A stretch of DNA of 64,000 bases, from assembly GCF_018343535.1 (NCBI RefSeq), contig NZ_JAGYPF010000002.1, positions 894,103-958,102 of the forward strand. The letters run 5' to 3'. Below are positions 9,702 to 19,101 of this stretch, piece by piece. The notes under the pieces were generated by a model, which was not told where the DNA came from, ran no database searches, and worked only from the letters and a program-made list of their open reading frames with translations. Position 1 is the first letter of the stretch; the number at the start of each line of letters is the position of its first letter. The stretch comes from Neobacillus rhizophilus (lineage in GTDB: Bacteria > Bacillota > Bacilli > Bacillales > Cytobacillaceae). The translations under genes and the position numbers were made by a program.

Positions 9702-10063
9702 ACTATTACCTGTATTGGCATGATTGACAACCACTCCTTTCCAGAGAATGAAAGCAGCAACTTGATTTTATAAAGAAACCCTTAATAAATTTCCCCGGGG
9801 ATGAAGAAAGTATGAGGATAAAGAAGGTAATCTTGTTAAATTAAACTTTAATTAGTCCAAATTAATCTTGAAAGGTCTTTTGCAAGGTTCAAATAAACCA
9901 AAATAGCCCAAGAGTCGATATATAAAGATATTTCAGTAAAATCGAAATAGATAAAATATTCTATTGAAATATTATCATCAATTAATTTATAATTTTTTTA
10001 TCACCTTGTTATATAACATCTTTGGGGGAGAAAATTTGTAGTACATAACAAAGGGGGAAATTT
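9702..10063. other. Divergent intergenic region, urea transporter / AGCS symporter
   Basis: About 360 bp, very AT-rich after 9780. It holds the leader of the urea transporter on the minus strand and the promoter of the symporter on the plus strand (9964-9993). No gene-sized reading frame or strong hairpin was seen in the rest. Confidence 0.6.
9964..9993 (+). promoter_or_regulatory. Candidate sigma-A promoter of the AGCS symporter
   Basis: -35 TTGAAA (9964-9969), 18-bp spacer, -10 TATAAT (9988-9993), about 70 bp before the ATG. Confidence 0.55.
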
Positions 10064-11539
10064 ATGTTTGAGAAACTGGTCACAAGCATTACAGGTTATT
10101 TATGGAGCCCGCCACTCATCGTCTTCATCGTTGCGGTAGGGCTGTACTTTAGTGTCCGCACCGGATTTTTGCAAATTCGTCATTTTAAAGAAATGATTCG
10201 TTTAATCTCTTCCGGTAAGAGTTCCAATGAGGGGGTATCTTCCTTTCAAGCATTGGCCATGTCATTATCAGGCCGTATAGGTGTCGGTAACATTGCTGGA
10301 ACGGCAACGGGAATTGCATTCGGAGGACCAGGTTCTGTGTTTTGGATGTGGGTGATTACCTTTATTGGTGCAGCATCCGCTTTTGTGGAATCAACGCTTG
10401 CACAAATTTACAAGGAAAAGCAAGACGGAGAGTATCGAGGCGGTCCGGCCTTCTATATTGAAAAAGGGCTTGGTTGGAAATGGTTTGCGGTTATTTTTGC
10501 GATTGCCACTCTCCTTGCTATGGCGGTATTGATGCCGGGCATTCAGGCAAACTCCATTGCAGAGGGCGTCAGCAATGCATTTGGCATTGACAGGACGGTA
10601 ACTGGTTTAGTAGTTGTGTTCCTAATGGGGCTTATTATTTTCGGAGGAGTTAAGCGGATTGCTAGAGTCGCAGAATTTGTCGTCCCGTTTATGGCCGGGG
10701 GATATTTATTAATTGCTCTTGCCATCATTGCGGTTAATTTTGATAGAATTCCTGAAGTATTTTCCCTTATTTTTAAGAGTGCTTTCGGAGCGGAAGAAAT
10801 GTTTGGCGGAATTCTCGGTTCTACCATAATGTGGGGTGTAAAACGCGGTCTATACGCGAATGAAGCAGGACAAGGTACAGGTGCCCACCCTGCAGCTGCC
10901 GCAGAAGTATCACACCCGGCAAAACAAGGACTTGTACAAGCATTTTCGATTTATCTTGATGTATTCCTAGTCGTTACATCGACTGCATTTATGATTCTAT
11001 TTACAAATTCGTATAATACTATTAATGAAAAAACGGGCAAAATCCTAGTTGAGCACCTCAAGGGAGTGGAGAGTGGTCCTGCTTACACGCAAGCAGCAGT
11101 TGATACCATCCTGCCTGGATTAGGTTCAGGATTCATTGCAATCGCTCTATTCTTCTTTGCTTTCACAACTATTTTTGCCTACTACTATATTGCGGAAACA
11201 AATCTTGCATATTTAGTAAAGGGTAAAAATAGGAAATTATCTATGACAGTTTTAAAGATTGTCCTCTTAGGTGCCACTTTCTATGGATCAGTAAAGACCG
11301 CGGAAACAGCGTGGGCCATGGGGGATATCGGACTTGGAATCATGGTATGGTTGAACTTGCTGGCAATTCTTTTATTATTCAAACCAGCACATATTGCTCT
11401 AAAGGATTATGAAGCACAGCTGAAGCAAGGGCTAGATCCGGAGTTCAATTCAACTAAATTGGGTATCAAGAATGCAGATTTCTGGGCTGATGGTTATAAA
11501 AAGTCAGAAAAAGATGGAAAGAAACGTGTAGCAAATTAA
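10064..11539 (+). CDS. Alanine or glycine:cation symporter (AGCS family)
   Basis: A 491-residue sodium-coupled amino acid carrier with ~11 membrane segments. The family signature GRIGVGNIAGTATGIAFGG, with GPGSVFWMW behind it, lies near residues 70-95; a second signature GLYANEAGQGTGAHPAAAAE (~262-281) is also typical. Relatives include AlsT (Bacillus, alanine/glutamine) and DagA. Ribosome binding site AAAGGGGG. Monocistronic, with a strong terminator after it. The amino acid transported cannot be fixed from sequence. Confidence 0.93.
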   Translation: MFEKLVTSITGYLWSPPLIVFIVAVGLYFSVRTGFLQIRHFKEMIRLISSGKSSNEGVSSFQALAMSLSGRIGVGNIAGTATGIAFGGPGSVFWMWVITFIGAASAFVESTLAQIYKEKQDGEYRGGPAFYIEKGLGWKWFAVIFAIATLLAMAVLMPGIQANSIAEGVSNAFGIDRTVTGLVVVFLMGLIIFGGVKRIARVAEFVVPFMAGGYLLIALAIIAVNFDRIPEVFSLIFKSAFGAEEMFGGILGSTIMWGVKRGLYANEAGQGTGAHPAAAAEVSHPAKQGLVQAFSIYLDVFLVVTSTAFMILFTNSYNTINEKTGKILVEHLKGVESGPAYTQAAVDTILPGLGSGFIAIALFFFAFTTIFAYYYIAETNLAYLVKGKNRKLSMTVLKIVLLGATFYGSVKTAETAWAMGDIGLGIMVWLNLLAILLLFKPAHIALKDYEAQLKQGLDPEFNSTKLGIKNADFWADGYKKSEKDGKKRVAN

Positions 11540-11562
11540 GCAGAAAAGTTTATAAAGCAGGA

Positions 11563-11605
11563 AAAGGCAACAGGGTGAGTAACAATTTCCTGTTGCCTTT
11601 GTTTA
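11563..11605 (+). terminator. Terminator of the AGCS symporter gene
   Basis: AAAGGCAACAGG (11563-11574) pairs with CCTGTTGCCTTT (11589-11600), followed by T-rich sequence. Confidence 0.85.
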
Positions 11606-11855
11606 TTTCCTTAATTTTATGATAAAGCAAGTGCCCTGCCCGAAGCCGACAGTTGTTCTCGACCGGGATTTATCCACTCTATATAAGCGGTCTAACAGAA
11701 AAATAAGTTCCCTGATTTTAAAAAAAGCAAATCTAAAGCACCGAATTTAAGAGGGCAAATCTCCTAAAGGTTTTAATTTCGTCATTTTTTCTCCATAAAA
11801 CGTGAATGTTTGTATGTTAGACTAATTCTATAAAAATGGTATGTAAGGTGATATC

Positions 11856-12590
11856 ATGTACAATTTATTTAGCAAAATCAGTGCAGTGTTAAGCCAACCG
11901 TTTTTTGAAATGGCGAATAGTTTAGAATCATGGCCGATTATTTTCGCGTTAATTCTTGGATTAGTAGGAGCGCTTGCGCCCTGCCAGCTGACCGGGAATA
12001 TTAGTGCCATCACCCTTTATGGCAACCGTTCGATTCAACAGAAAATTGCCTGGAAGGATGTTTTCTTTTTTACTCTGGGAAAAATAATCGCTTTTTCTCT
12101 ATTGGGTGTTTTGGTTTGGCTGCTTGGAAAAGAAATTGAACAAAACCTTACCTTTGTTTTTCCATGGCTTCGCAAGATAATGGGACCCTTATTAATTTTT
12201 GTGGGACTATTTATGGTAGGAATCATAAAATTTAGAGGGACATTCAATCTCTTTAAGGCAACGAAAGAGTACAAACATGAAAATCCTTTTGGATCCTTTA
12301 TGCTTGGGTTTAGTTTCTCACTTGCCTTTTGTCCGACCATGTTTATTCTGTTTTTTGTTACCTTAATGCCAGTTGTGCTCTCTAGTCCGTATGGATTTAT
12401 TCTTCCTCCAGTATTTGCCTTAGGGACGGCCATCCCATTATTAATTATCATGTTGATCATTTGGTACCTTGGCGGAAGCGGTATGATCATGAAAAAGGGT
12501 AGAAAGTTCGGGGCATTCATTCAAAGGTCAGCGGGAATTGTCATGCTGCTTTTGGGGATTTTTGATACATTAACTTATTGGTCCTTATAA
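11856..12590 (+). CDS. CcdA/DsbD-like transmembrane thiol-transfer protein
   Basis: A 244-residue membrane protein with about six segments. Two Pro-Cys/Cys-Pro motifs sit in membrane segments: GALAPCQLTGN (~residue 40) and LAFCPTMFIL (~residue 155). This paired-Cys arrangement is the hallmark of CcdA and the central domain of DsbD, which pass reducing equivalents from cytoplasmic thioredoxin to the outside. There is no thioredoxin-like partner next door, and the gene stands alone between terminators, so its client (cytochrome c maturation, metal or sporulation thiols) is unknown. The start ATG has a GGTGAT ribosome binding site. Confidence 0.8.
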   Translation: MYNLFSKISAVLSQPFFEMANSLESWPIIFALILGLVGALAPCQLTGNISAITLYGNRSIQQKIAWKDVFFFTLGKIIAFSLLGVLVWLLGKEIEQNLTFVFPWLRKIMGPLLIFVGLFMVGIIKFRGTFNLFKATKEYKHENPFGSFMLGFSFSLAFCPTMFILFFVTLMPVVLSSPYGFILPPVFALGTAIPLLIIMLIIWYLGGSGMIMKKGRKFGAFIQRSAGIVMLLLGIFDTLTYWSL

Positions 12591-12591
12591 C

Positions 12592-12624
12592 AAAGGCAGT
12601 ATGATTGGACATACTGCCTTTGTT
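12592..12624. terminator. Bidirectional terminator between the CcdA-like gene and the ABC importer
   Basis: AAAGGCAGTATG (12592-12603) and CATACTGCCTTT (12610-12621) form a 12-bp perfect stem with a 6-nt loop; the ends are T/A-rich on both strands. Confidence 0.8.
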
Positions 12625-12643
12625 AATTAAGAATATATTATAA

Positions 12644-13390
12644 TTATTTCAAACTGCGATTCAAGAAAGCCTTCGTCCGTTCATGCTGCGGGTTTTCGAA
12701 AAGCTCAGCTGGATGGCCAGATTCTACAATCTCACCATTATCCATAAAAATAACACGATTGGCTACCTCTTTTGCAAAGCCCATTTCATGGGTCACCACA
12801 ATCATTGTCATGTGTTCTTTGGCCAAATCTTTCATTACTTGTAGAACCTCACCTGTTAACTCTGGATCCAAGGCGGAAGTAGGTTCATCAAACAGAAGGA
12901 TATCAGGATTCATCATCAGTGCTCGGGCGATGGCTACCCGCTGTTTTTGGCCCCCCGATAAGTTGGATGGGTAGGCATTGGCATGACTAGAGAGACCAAT
13001 TTTTTCAAGAATATCTTTGCTTTGCTGTTGAATGGCTGATGGTGCTTGCTTTTTTACCAATTTAGGCGCTAGTTCCAGATTTTCCTTGACCGTTAAGTGT
13101 GGAAAAAGGTTAAAGTGTTGGAACACCATGCCCATCTTGGCGGTAATATTCTTGATGTCGGCTGGTTTAGAATAGACTCCATCCTTCACCAAATAATCTC
13201 CGGAAACACAGATGCTGCCGCCGTCTATTGTTTCTAACTGTACCAGGCTGCGAAGCATTGTACTTTTACCAGAACCGGAGGGGCCGATGACAGCGACCAC
13301 ATCATTTTTATTTACATCAAAGGTAATTTGTTTTAAAACATCTAAATGGCCGTACGATTTTTTTAGATTCTTTACTTCGATGATTGCCAT
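12644..13390 (-). CDS. Polar amino acid ABC transporter, ATP-binding protein
   Basis: A 248-residue GlnQ-like ATPase: Walker A GPSGSGKS (~36-43), Q-loop [16 protein letters not shown], signature [15 protein letters not shown], Walker [13 protein letters not shown] and switch VVTHEMGF. It energises uptake by the permease and binding protein encoded upstream. Third gene of a minus-strand SBP-permease-ATPase operon, 17 bp after the permease. The closest known groups are cystine, glutamine and arginine importers; the substrate is undetermined. Confidence 0.93.
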   Translation of the reverse strand: MAIIEVKNLKKSYGHLDVLKQITFDVNKNDVVAVIGPSGSGKSTMLRSLVQLETIDGGSICVSGDYLVKDGVYSKPADIKNITAKMGMVFQHFNLFPHLTVKENLELAPKLVKKQAPSAIQQQSKDILEKIGLSSHANAYPSNLSGGQKQRVAIARALMMNPDILLFDEPTSALDPELTGEVLQVMKDLAKEHMTMIVVTHEMGFAKEVANRVIFMDNGEIVESGHPAELFENPQHERTKAFLNRSLK

Positions 13391-13407
13391 ATTCCACTGC
13401 TCCTTTC

Positions 13408-14067
13408 CTATGCAAAATTGAACCGTTTTTCAATCCATTTAAAGAACATGGTTAAGATTAACGTCATGATTAAATAAATAATACCGGCAACAAGAAAAGG
13501 CGCAATAGTAAAATCGCGGTTTACCGCTGTCTCGGCAAAGTGGAGCAATTCTGGTACAGCAACGGCATAAAGCAGGGCGGTATCTTTAACCAAAGTCACT
13601 GATTCATTCGCTACGGCCGGAAGAGCAATGCGGAACATTTGCGGTAAAATGACACGAGTCATTGTTTGAAACTTATTTAAGCCAAGAACCTGTGCAGCTT
13701 CATATTGTCCTTTATCAATAGCCAGAAGCCCTCCGCGAAAGATCTCGGCAAAATAGGCGGCATAGTTCAGGATAAACCCTAAACAAGCTGCAACGAAGCG
13801 GTCTAATACCAAATATTCGCCAATGACCGGAATCATCGGCAGACCGAAACAAATAAATAGTAGCTGCAACAAAAGCGGTGTGCCGCGCATCACATAAATA
13901 TAGGTTTGGGCAAGCCTGGAAAGCGTCTTAAAGCGGCTTCTGACAGCCAGTGTCAATAAAAAGCCAAGCGGAATAGATACGGCAATGGCAATTAAAAACA
14001 ACAGGATGGTCATCTGGGCCCCTTCGAGCATCGGACCAAGAATGGAGACGATATAATCAAAAGACAT
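13408..14067 (-). CDS. Polar amino acid ABC transporter, permease
   Basis: A 219-residue His/Glu/Gln/Arg/opine-type permease with five membrane segments. The EAA loop that contacts the ATPase is seen as [20 protein letters not shown], with [16 protein letters not shown] behind it (~residues 125-160). The N-terminal half carries [14 protein letters not shown], typical of PAAT permeases. It is separated from the binding-protein gene by a stem-loop that probably reduces its expression relative to the receptor. Confidence 0.93.
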   Translation of the reverse strand: MSFDYIVSILGPMLEGAQMTILLFLIAIAVSIPLGFLLTLAVRSRFKTLSRLAQTYIYVMRGTPLLLQLLFICFGLPMIPVIGEYLVLDRFVAACLGFILNYAAYFAEIFRGGLLAIDKGQYEAAQVLGLNKFQTMTRVILPQMFRIALPAVANESVTLVKDTALLYAVAVPELLHFAETAVNRDFTIAPFLVAGIIYLIMTLILTMFFKWIEKRFNFA

Positions 14068-14089
14068 AGAAGGATTCCTCCAAAAACAA

Positions 14090-14116
14090 AACAGGGTTTC
14101 CTATGGAAATCCTGTT
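14090..14116 (-). terminator. Intra-operon attenuating terminator
   Basis: AACAGGGTTTCC (14090-14101) and GGAAATCCTGTT (14105-14116) give a 12-bp stem with a 3-nt loop. On the minus strand it is followed by TTTTGTTTTT. It sits between the binding-protein and permease genes. Confidence 0.75.
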
Positions 14117-14142
14117 CCGTATAATCTTCGTTATTATTATTA

Positions 14143-14928
14143 TTATTTTAAAACTTTATCTTCGCCAAACCACTTTTCTGAAATTTTAGCGGCAGTGCCG
14201 TCTTCGTTCATTTCATCCAGTGCTTTTTGCAGTTTATCTAGAAGCTTTTCATTTCCTTTTTTCACGCCAATTCCATACTCTTCAGGAGCAAGGGATTCAT
14301 CAAGAATCTTAAAGGATTCTTTTTCTTTAGACATATAGTACTTTATTACAACCTCATCAATGACAACAGCATCTAATCTGCCGCTCTTTAGGTCGTTCAG
14401 TGCAAGAACATTATCTTTAAATTCTGTCACTGTTTTGATTTTGTCTTTAATTGGATTAGCATCTAAGGCATCAGATGCAGATGAAAGAGATTGTAAGCCA
14501 ACCACTTTCCCTTCTAAATCAGCTAATTTTTTTATATTAGAATCAAAGCGGGTAACAACTACCTGCGCATTTTTTAAATAAGGCTTTGTAAAAAGAACTT
14601 TCTTTTTACGTTCATCTGTAATGGTGTAACCGTTCCAAATAAGGTCGATTCGGCCGGAGCTTAATTCGGATTCTTTTGTTTTCCAATCGATTGGCTGGAA
14701 CTTAACCTTTTGGCCCATTTTCTCAGCCGCTGCTTTTGCGAAATCAATATCAAAACCAACGATTTCGTTCTTTTCATCACGGAATCCCATCGGAGCAAAT
14801 TTATCATCAATACCGATTACTAACGTGTCATCAGCCTTAGCAGCCTTTTCAGCAGAATTAGAAGAGCATCCCGTTACGATGGCGAATACTGCAGCTATTG
14901 CTAGAATCATAGTTGCGATACGTTTCAT
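14143..14928 (-). CDS. Polar amino acid ABC transporter, substrate-binding lipoprotein
   Basis: A 261-residue type-II periplasmic-fold receptor anchored as a lipoprotein: signal MKRIATMILAIAAVFAI and lipobox VTGC with Cys21. The SBP_bac_3 core shows LVIGIDDKFAPMGFRDEKNE and GFDIDFAKAAAEKMG, then VGLQSLSSASDAL. It captures an amino acid outside the membrane and hands it to the permease. First gene of its operon, with a sigma-A promoter at 14989-15018 and an attenuating terminator after it, consistent with receptor excess. Confidence 0.93.
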   Translation of the reverse strand: MKRIATMILAIAAVFAIVTGCSSNSAEKAAKADDTLVIGIDDKFAPMGFRDEKNEIVGFDIDFAKAAAEKMGQKVKFQPIDWKTKESELSSGRIDLIWNGYTITDERKKKVLFTKPYLKNAQVVVTRFDSNIKKLADLEGKVVGLQSLSSASDALDANPIKDKIKTVTEFKDNVLALNDLKSGRLDAVVIDEVVIKYYMSKEKESFKILDESLAPEEYGIGVKKGNEKLLDKLQKALDEMNEDGTAAKISEKWFGEDKVLK

Positions 14929-14988
14929 TCTATAGAAACCACCTTTATATTTAATTTTAATTGCTTTAGTACTTTATCACACTACCAT

Positions 14989-15018
14989 ATTATAATACTA
15001 AAATATCATCTAATGCAA
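14989..15018 (-). promoter_or_regulatory. Sigma-A promoter of the amino acid importer operon
   Basis: Minus strand: -35 TTGCAT (15013-15018), 18-bp spacer, -10 TATAAT (14989-14994), 60 bp before the lipoprotein ATG. Confidence 0.7.
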
Positions 15019-15084
15019 TATGAGAATAATAATAACAATATTACGAAAATTTAACCTCTTGATTTAAGCCGTTTTTTTAAAAGG

Positions 15085-15117
15085 AAAAAGCTCCGACCAG
15101 TTTTGTCGGAGCTTTTT
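15085..15117. terminator. Bidirectional terminator before the MacB-like operon end
   Basis: AAAAAGCTCCGAC (15085-15097) and GTCGGAGCTTTTT (15105-15117) form a perfect 13-bp stem with terminal A/T runs on both sides. It mainly ends the minus-strand efflux operon. Confidence 0.85.
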
Positions 15118-15127
15118 ACCAAAGTAT

Positions 15128-16333
15128 TTACTCATATCTTAATGCATCAATTGGACTAAGCTTGGATGCTTTGTTAGCAGGGAGGATGCCGAAAATAATC
15201 CCGATAAAGGCAGAAAAACTGATTCCTATTAACACGATTAAAGGACTCATTGTGGCTGTGATAGGAGATAATTTAGACACAATAATCGTACCGATTGCGG
15301 CTAACCCCATGCCTATTAGGCCGCCTAAAGAGGTTAGAGTGATCGCTTCGATTAGAAATTGCAGGAGGATTTTTCTCCTTGTAGCACCGATTGCTTTTCG
15401 AAGGCCAATTTCTCTTGTTCGTTCCGTGACAGATACAAGCATGATGTTCATGACGCCAATCCCGCCAACTAAGAGAGAAATACCTGCAATACTTCCAATC
15501 AGCAGTGTCAGCAACGAAATCATCTTATTTAATTCCTTTTCATAATCTTCGAAGCTATTGGTTGTATACTTCCCATCTTCTAGTCCTTTTTTTTCTGTCA
15601 AGGTTTCTGCGGCCAGTCTGCCAGTCACTGAAACTTTCTCAGGATCACTTGCAATCACAGATAATTGTTCAATTTCCCTATTGCCAAACATCATCGAAAT
15701 GACAGCCCGAGGCATCATCATTTCACCGTTATCCTTGTTCCGGAATTGCTCAGGAATAGGTGATTCATAGACACCAACTACTTTATAAGGATTGCCGTTT
15801 AAATCAATAATTTCACCAATGGGATTTTCAGATTCCTTGAAGAATTTCTTCCGGGCAACAGTGTCAATCATGACTACCCGATTTAGCCCGTCATTATCTG
15901 CCGCATAGAAGGCACGGCCTTCCTGTACCCTGATTTTTCTGGCAGAGAAGTATTCAGCACCAACACCGGTGATTTGCATGTCTCCCTGTACATCATTACG
16001 CACCATCATGCCAAAGCCTTGGTTAGTCGCAATAACCGCTTTCACGCCGGGGACCTCAGCAAGTGTTTGGACATCTTCGTTTGTCAGCTCAGGTTCCATC
16101 CAAAATGTTGGCTCTTCTCCCTCTGGAGGGATGTATTCATAGAAAATATTAATGGCATTTTTATCAGTACCGAAAAATTCATTCGTCATTTTAGTTCTTG
16201 TACCTTGTCCGATTGCTACTATAATGATAACAGCGGCAACCCCGATAATAATCCCCAGCATTGTTAGAATAGACCGTACCTTATGATTCCAAATGGAAGA
16301 AAGGGCGATTTTAAAGCTTTCCCATATATTCAT
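15128..16333 (-). CDS. MacB-like ABC transporter permease
   Basis: A 401-residue permease: one N-terminal membrane segment (~residues 18-42, HKVRSILTMLGIIIGVAAV), a large extracytoplasmic MacB core domain, and three C-terminal FtsX-type segments, with the conserved VTERTREIGLRKAIGATRR before segment three. Works with the ATPase and adaptor encoded upstream as a MacAB/YknXYZ-like exporter of peptides, antibiotics or envelope-active compounds. Last gene of the operon, starting 4 bp inside the ATPase gene. Confidence 0.9.
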   Translation of the reverse strand: MNIWESFKIALSSIWNHKVRSILTMLGIIIGVAAVIIIVAIGQGTRTKMTNEFFGTDKNAINIFYEYIPPEGEEPTFWMEPELTNEDVQTLAEVPGVKAVIATNQGFGMMVRNDVQGDMQITGVGAEYFSARKIRVQEGRAFYAADNDGLNRVVMIDTVARKKFFKESENPIGEIIDLNGNPYKVVGVYESPIPEQFRNKDNGEMMMPRAVISMMFGNREIEQLSVIASDPEKVSVTGRLAAETLTEKKGLEDGKYTTNSFEDYEKELNKMISLLTLLIGSIAGISLLVGGIGVMNIMLVSVTERTREIGLRKAIGATRRKILLQFLIEAITLTSLGGLIGMGLAAIGTIIVSKLSPITATMSPLIVLIGISFSAFIGIIFGILPANKASKLSPIDALRYE

Positions 16334-17013
16334 GAGGCCACCACACTCCGGTCATCGGTAATCATGCCATCTTTTATTGTAATAATCCTCTTCGCGTAGG
16401 CTGCTATCTCTTCTTCGTGGGTAACGATAATCACCGTTTTTCCTTCCTCGTTCAACTGGGTAAATAGCTTCATGATTTGGGCGCTTGTTTTTGAATCAAG
16501 AGCCCCGGTTGGCTCATCTGCTAGAATAATTGTAGGATTGTTGACAAGAGCTCTTGCAATGGCGACCCGCTGTTTTTGACCTCCGGACAATTCGCTGGGG
16601 AGATGCTTCATGCGGTCTTCCAAGCCGACCTTGGTCAGCAGTTGCTTCGCCCTCTCGGTTCTTTCCCGTTTTGATATCCCAGCATATATGAGCGGGGAGG
16701 CAACATTTTTCAAAGCATTATCCCTGGGGAACATAAAAAACTGTTGAAAAACAAAGCCAATATGCTCATTTCTCAATTTTGCCAAGATGCTCTCTTTTGC
16801 GGAGCTGATAACTTCGCCATTCAATTCATAGGTTCCAGATGTCGGGTAATCCAAAAACCCAATGATATTCATTAAGGTGGACTTTCCAGACCCCGATGGC
16901 CCCATAATCGCAATAAACTCTCCATCTTCAATGGTTAAATCAATTCCATGGAGGACTGGAACCTCGAGTGACCCCTTTCCATAAACCTTCGTGATTTTAT
17001 TTAACTTCATCAA
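16330..17013 (-). CDS. MacB/LolD-type ABC transporter ATP-binding protein
   Basis: A 227-residue ATPase: Walker [10 protein letters not shown] (~38-46), Q-loop IGFVFQQFFMFPRD, signature [15 protein letters not shown], Walker B ILADEPTGALD, switch IIVTHEEEIA. The sequence around IIGFLDYPTSGTYELNG is typical of the MacB/LolD/FtsE branch. Two in-frame ATG codons open the gene, and its start overlaps the adaptor gene by 17 bp, so the two are translationally coupled. Confidence 0.92.
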   Translation of the reverse strand: MMKLNKITKVYGKGSLEVPVLHGIDLTIEDGEFIAIMGPSGSGKSTLMNIIGFLDYPTSGTYELNGEVISSAKESILAKLRNEHIGFVFQQFFMFPRDNALKNVASPLIYAGISKRERTERAKQLLTKVGLEDRMKHLPSELSGGQKQRVAIARALVNNPTIILADEPTGALDSKTSAQIMKLFTQLNEEGKTVIIVTHEEEIAAYAKRIITIKDGMITDDRSVVAS

Positions 17014-18226
17014 AAGAGGTCACTTCCATTCCATCATGGATTTGTTCGTTTGGCGTAATCACGACAAGCTCACCCAGCTTTACTCCATCCTTAATTTCGA
17101 TTAATTCATCATTCATTGCGCCTGTTTTCACTTCACGTCTTTCCAACTTTCTATCCACTAAAACATAGACAACTTTGGCGCCTCCTTCATCGACAAGCGC
17201 TGGGTGTGGAACCGCAAGTGGTTTTTCGGCGCCGCTCACTTTAATTTCTAATGAAACATGGAAGCCTTGCCGCAGCTCCGAAGTATCATCGGTAATCGCG
17301 ACCTTAAACGGATACATCGTCACATTGCCTCCGCCTGGAGGTCCGCCGAATTCTCCGCCGCCTCCGCCGTCTTCCGTAGGGAATTGGGAAACAGATTCGA
17401 TCGTACCCTTCCATTCCCGGTCTTTATACACTTTTGGGCGAATAATGACTGGCTGCCCGTGCTGAATTTTGACAGCGTCAAATTCGCTCATAGTCCCAAT
17501 CACTTTATATGGCTGACTTGAAATAATATGGATGACAGGTTCTGCTGAACCGGTTTCCGTTTTGGCGACGTTAGGGTCAACCTTCACGATTATGCCATCC
17601 ATTTTGCTTACAACCGTCATGTCATTTTTTTGAGCAGTAAGCTCTTTAATCTGATCTTCGGCAGTGGCAATTTCGGATTTTGTGCTTTCATATTGCATTT
17701 CCAACTGGATTTTTTCATTCGAAAGCTGATTTACACTTTCTTGAGTTACAGGAGCCTCTTCCGTACTTTCCGAATTGGAAGCCTGTGTCTGCAATTTCTT
17801 CTTCGCATCATTAAGGCGCTTCGTTAGGTCAGCAATTTGATTTTGCTCTGTTTTTGCCCTGCTAGTGAGCAAATCTTTGCTGCGGGCGGCTCTAGTAAGT
17901 TCGTTTTCTATTTTGGCGGAATCGTAAACTACCAGCGCATCACCGGCTTTGACTGCCTGGTTTTCATTTACCTTAATTTCTTTAATCGCCCCTTTTTGGG
18001 GATCGATAAAGACCTTTTGCTCACTTTCCGGTACAATTTTCCCGGTTACGAGAATAGATTGGGCAAGTTCTTTCTGACTCACTTTTTGAACGGTAATTCC
18101 CATTGTTGTTTTTGGTTCCGCTCCCGCCATTTGACTCTGTGGCTTAGTAATAAAATAAGCGGTCGTTCCCCCGATGATTAATACTGCAATAATCGATACA
18201 ATCCAAATCCAAACCTTTTTTTTCAC
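16997..18226 (-). CDS. RND/MacA-type efflux adaptor protein
   Basis: A 409-residue membrane-anchored adaptor: one N-terminal segment (residues ~4-26, WIWIVSIIAVLIIGGTTAYF), a barrel-sandwich/lipoyl half (VFIDPQKGAIKEIKVNENQAV), a coiled-coil hairpin at ~110-200 rich in Gln/Glu/Lys, then beta-barrel and membrane-proximal domains. A Gly/Pro-rich loop (DGGGGGEFGGPPGGG) interrupts the barrel domain, which is unusual but also seen in other Firmicutes adaptors. First gene of an adaptor-ATPase-permease operon, beside a two-component system likely to control it. Confidence 0.9.
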   Translation of the reverse strand: MKKKVWIWIVSIIAVLIIGGTTAYFITKPQSQMAGAEPKTTMGITVQKVSQKELAQSILVTGKIVPESEQKVFIDPQKGAIKEIKVNENQAVKAGDALVVYDSAKIENELTRAARSKDLLTSRAKTEQNQIADLTKRLNDAKKKLQTQASNSESTEEAPVTQESVNQLSNEKIQLEMQYESTKSEIATAEDQIKELTAQKNDMTVVSKMDGIIVKVDPNVAKTETGSAEPVIHIISSQPYKVIGTMSEFDAVKIQHGQPVIIRPKVYKDREWKGTIESVSQFPTEDGGGGGEFGGPPGGGNVTMYPFKVAITDDTSELRQGFHVSLEIKVSGAEKPLAVPHPALVDEGGAKVVYVLVDRKLERREVKTGAMNDELIEIKDGVKLGELVVITPNEQIHDGMEVTSFDEVK

Positions 18227-18421
18227 AATGAACCCCCGTCTAGTAATTTATTTTTCTCTCATATTAACTATAAATTATTTGGTAAATATTACAATAAAAA
18301 TATAAATATGGGAGATTTAATAGATAATTGGAAAATTATCTATTATTATGACGAGATTTTAAACTGATTGGGTTCAATTTTTAGAAAAAATAGTCTGGAA
18401 AGGATGGTGTCATAAAGAAGT

Positions 18422-18457
18422 AAAAGACCCCTTTAGATTTTACTAAAAGAGCCTTTT
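18422..18457 (-). terminator. Terminator of the response regulator gene
   Basis: On the minus strand a 15-bp stem (three G-U pairs; arms 18443-18457 and 18422-18436) with a 6-nt loop overlaps the stop codon and is followed by TTTTACTT. Confidence 0.6.
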
Positions 18458-19101
18458 TACGCTTTCAAATGTTTTAAAGCATAGGAAGCAAGCTGGACAC
18501 GATTCTCCAGCCCTAGTTTTTCCAATAAGTTTTTGATATGATTTTTCACCGTGTTTTCCGCAATAAATAAATGCTCCGCAATTTGTTTATTGGTTATCCC
18601 TTCTGTAAGCAATAACAGAATCTCTTTTTCACGGGGAGTCAGCGATCTTGTGGAAGGGGAAACCTGAAGGTCCTTTTCTCTGAATTGGTAAAGAAGTTTT
18701 CCTGCCATTCCCCGTGTGGCATCACTCGTTCCTTCTACGATTGAATGCAGATATTGGAGCCAATCATCAGGATCCATATTTTTTAGCAAATAGCCTTGGG
18801 CACCGTATTGTACGGCGGTAAACAAATCTGCAACATTGTCGGAAACACTCAGGATGATAACTTTAATATAGGGGAATTTTTCTTTGATCATTTTTGTGGC
18901 TTCTAAACCATTCATCACGGGCATTTCAATATCCATCAAGACAATGTCTGGGATATGTTTCTCGCAAAGTTCGATGGCTTCCATACCGTTCTTGGCACTC
19001 GCTACAATTTGAAAAGTAGAGTCATCCTCAAGCATGGTAACGATGGCTTCCCGTGCGTGGGGATGGTCATCAGCAATAATAATACGATATGGATGCACCA
19101 T
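18457..19101 (-). CDS. NarL/LuxR-family response regulator
   Basis: A 214-residue two-component regulator. The receiver domain (~residues 5-122) has acidic Asp11-Asp12, phospho-acceptor Asp57 in LMDIEMPVMNG and a Lys near KNMDPDDW. The C-terminal LuxR helix-turn-helix (~150-212) carries SLTPREKEILLLLTEG and NKQIAEHLFIAENTVKNHI. Start and stop overlap the upstream kinase gene (1 bp), so the pair is co-translated. Lying between the efflux operon and the copper genes, it may control the former; this is inference from position. Confidence 0.93.
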   Translation of the reverse strand: MVHPYRIIIADDHPHAREAIVTMLEDDSTFQIVASAKNGMEAIELCEKHIPDIVLMDIEMPVMNGLEATKMIKEKFPYIKVIILSVSDNVADLFTAVQYGAQGYLLKNMDPDDWLQYLHSIVEGTSDATRGMAGKLLYQFREKDLQVSPSTRSLTPREKEILLLLTEGITNKQIAEHLFIAENTVKNHIKNLLEKLGLENRVQLASYALKHLKA

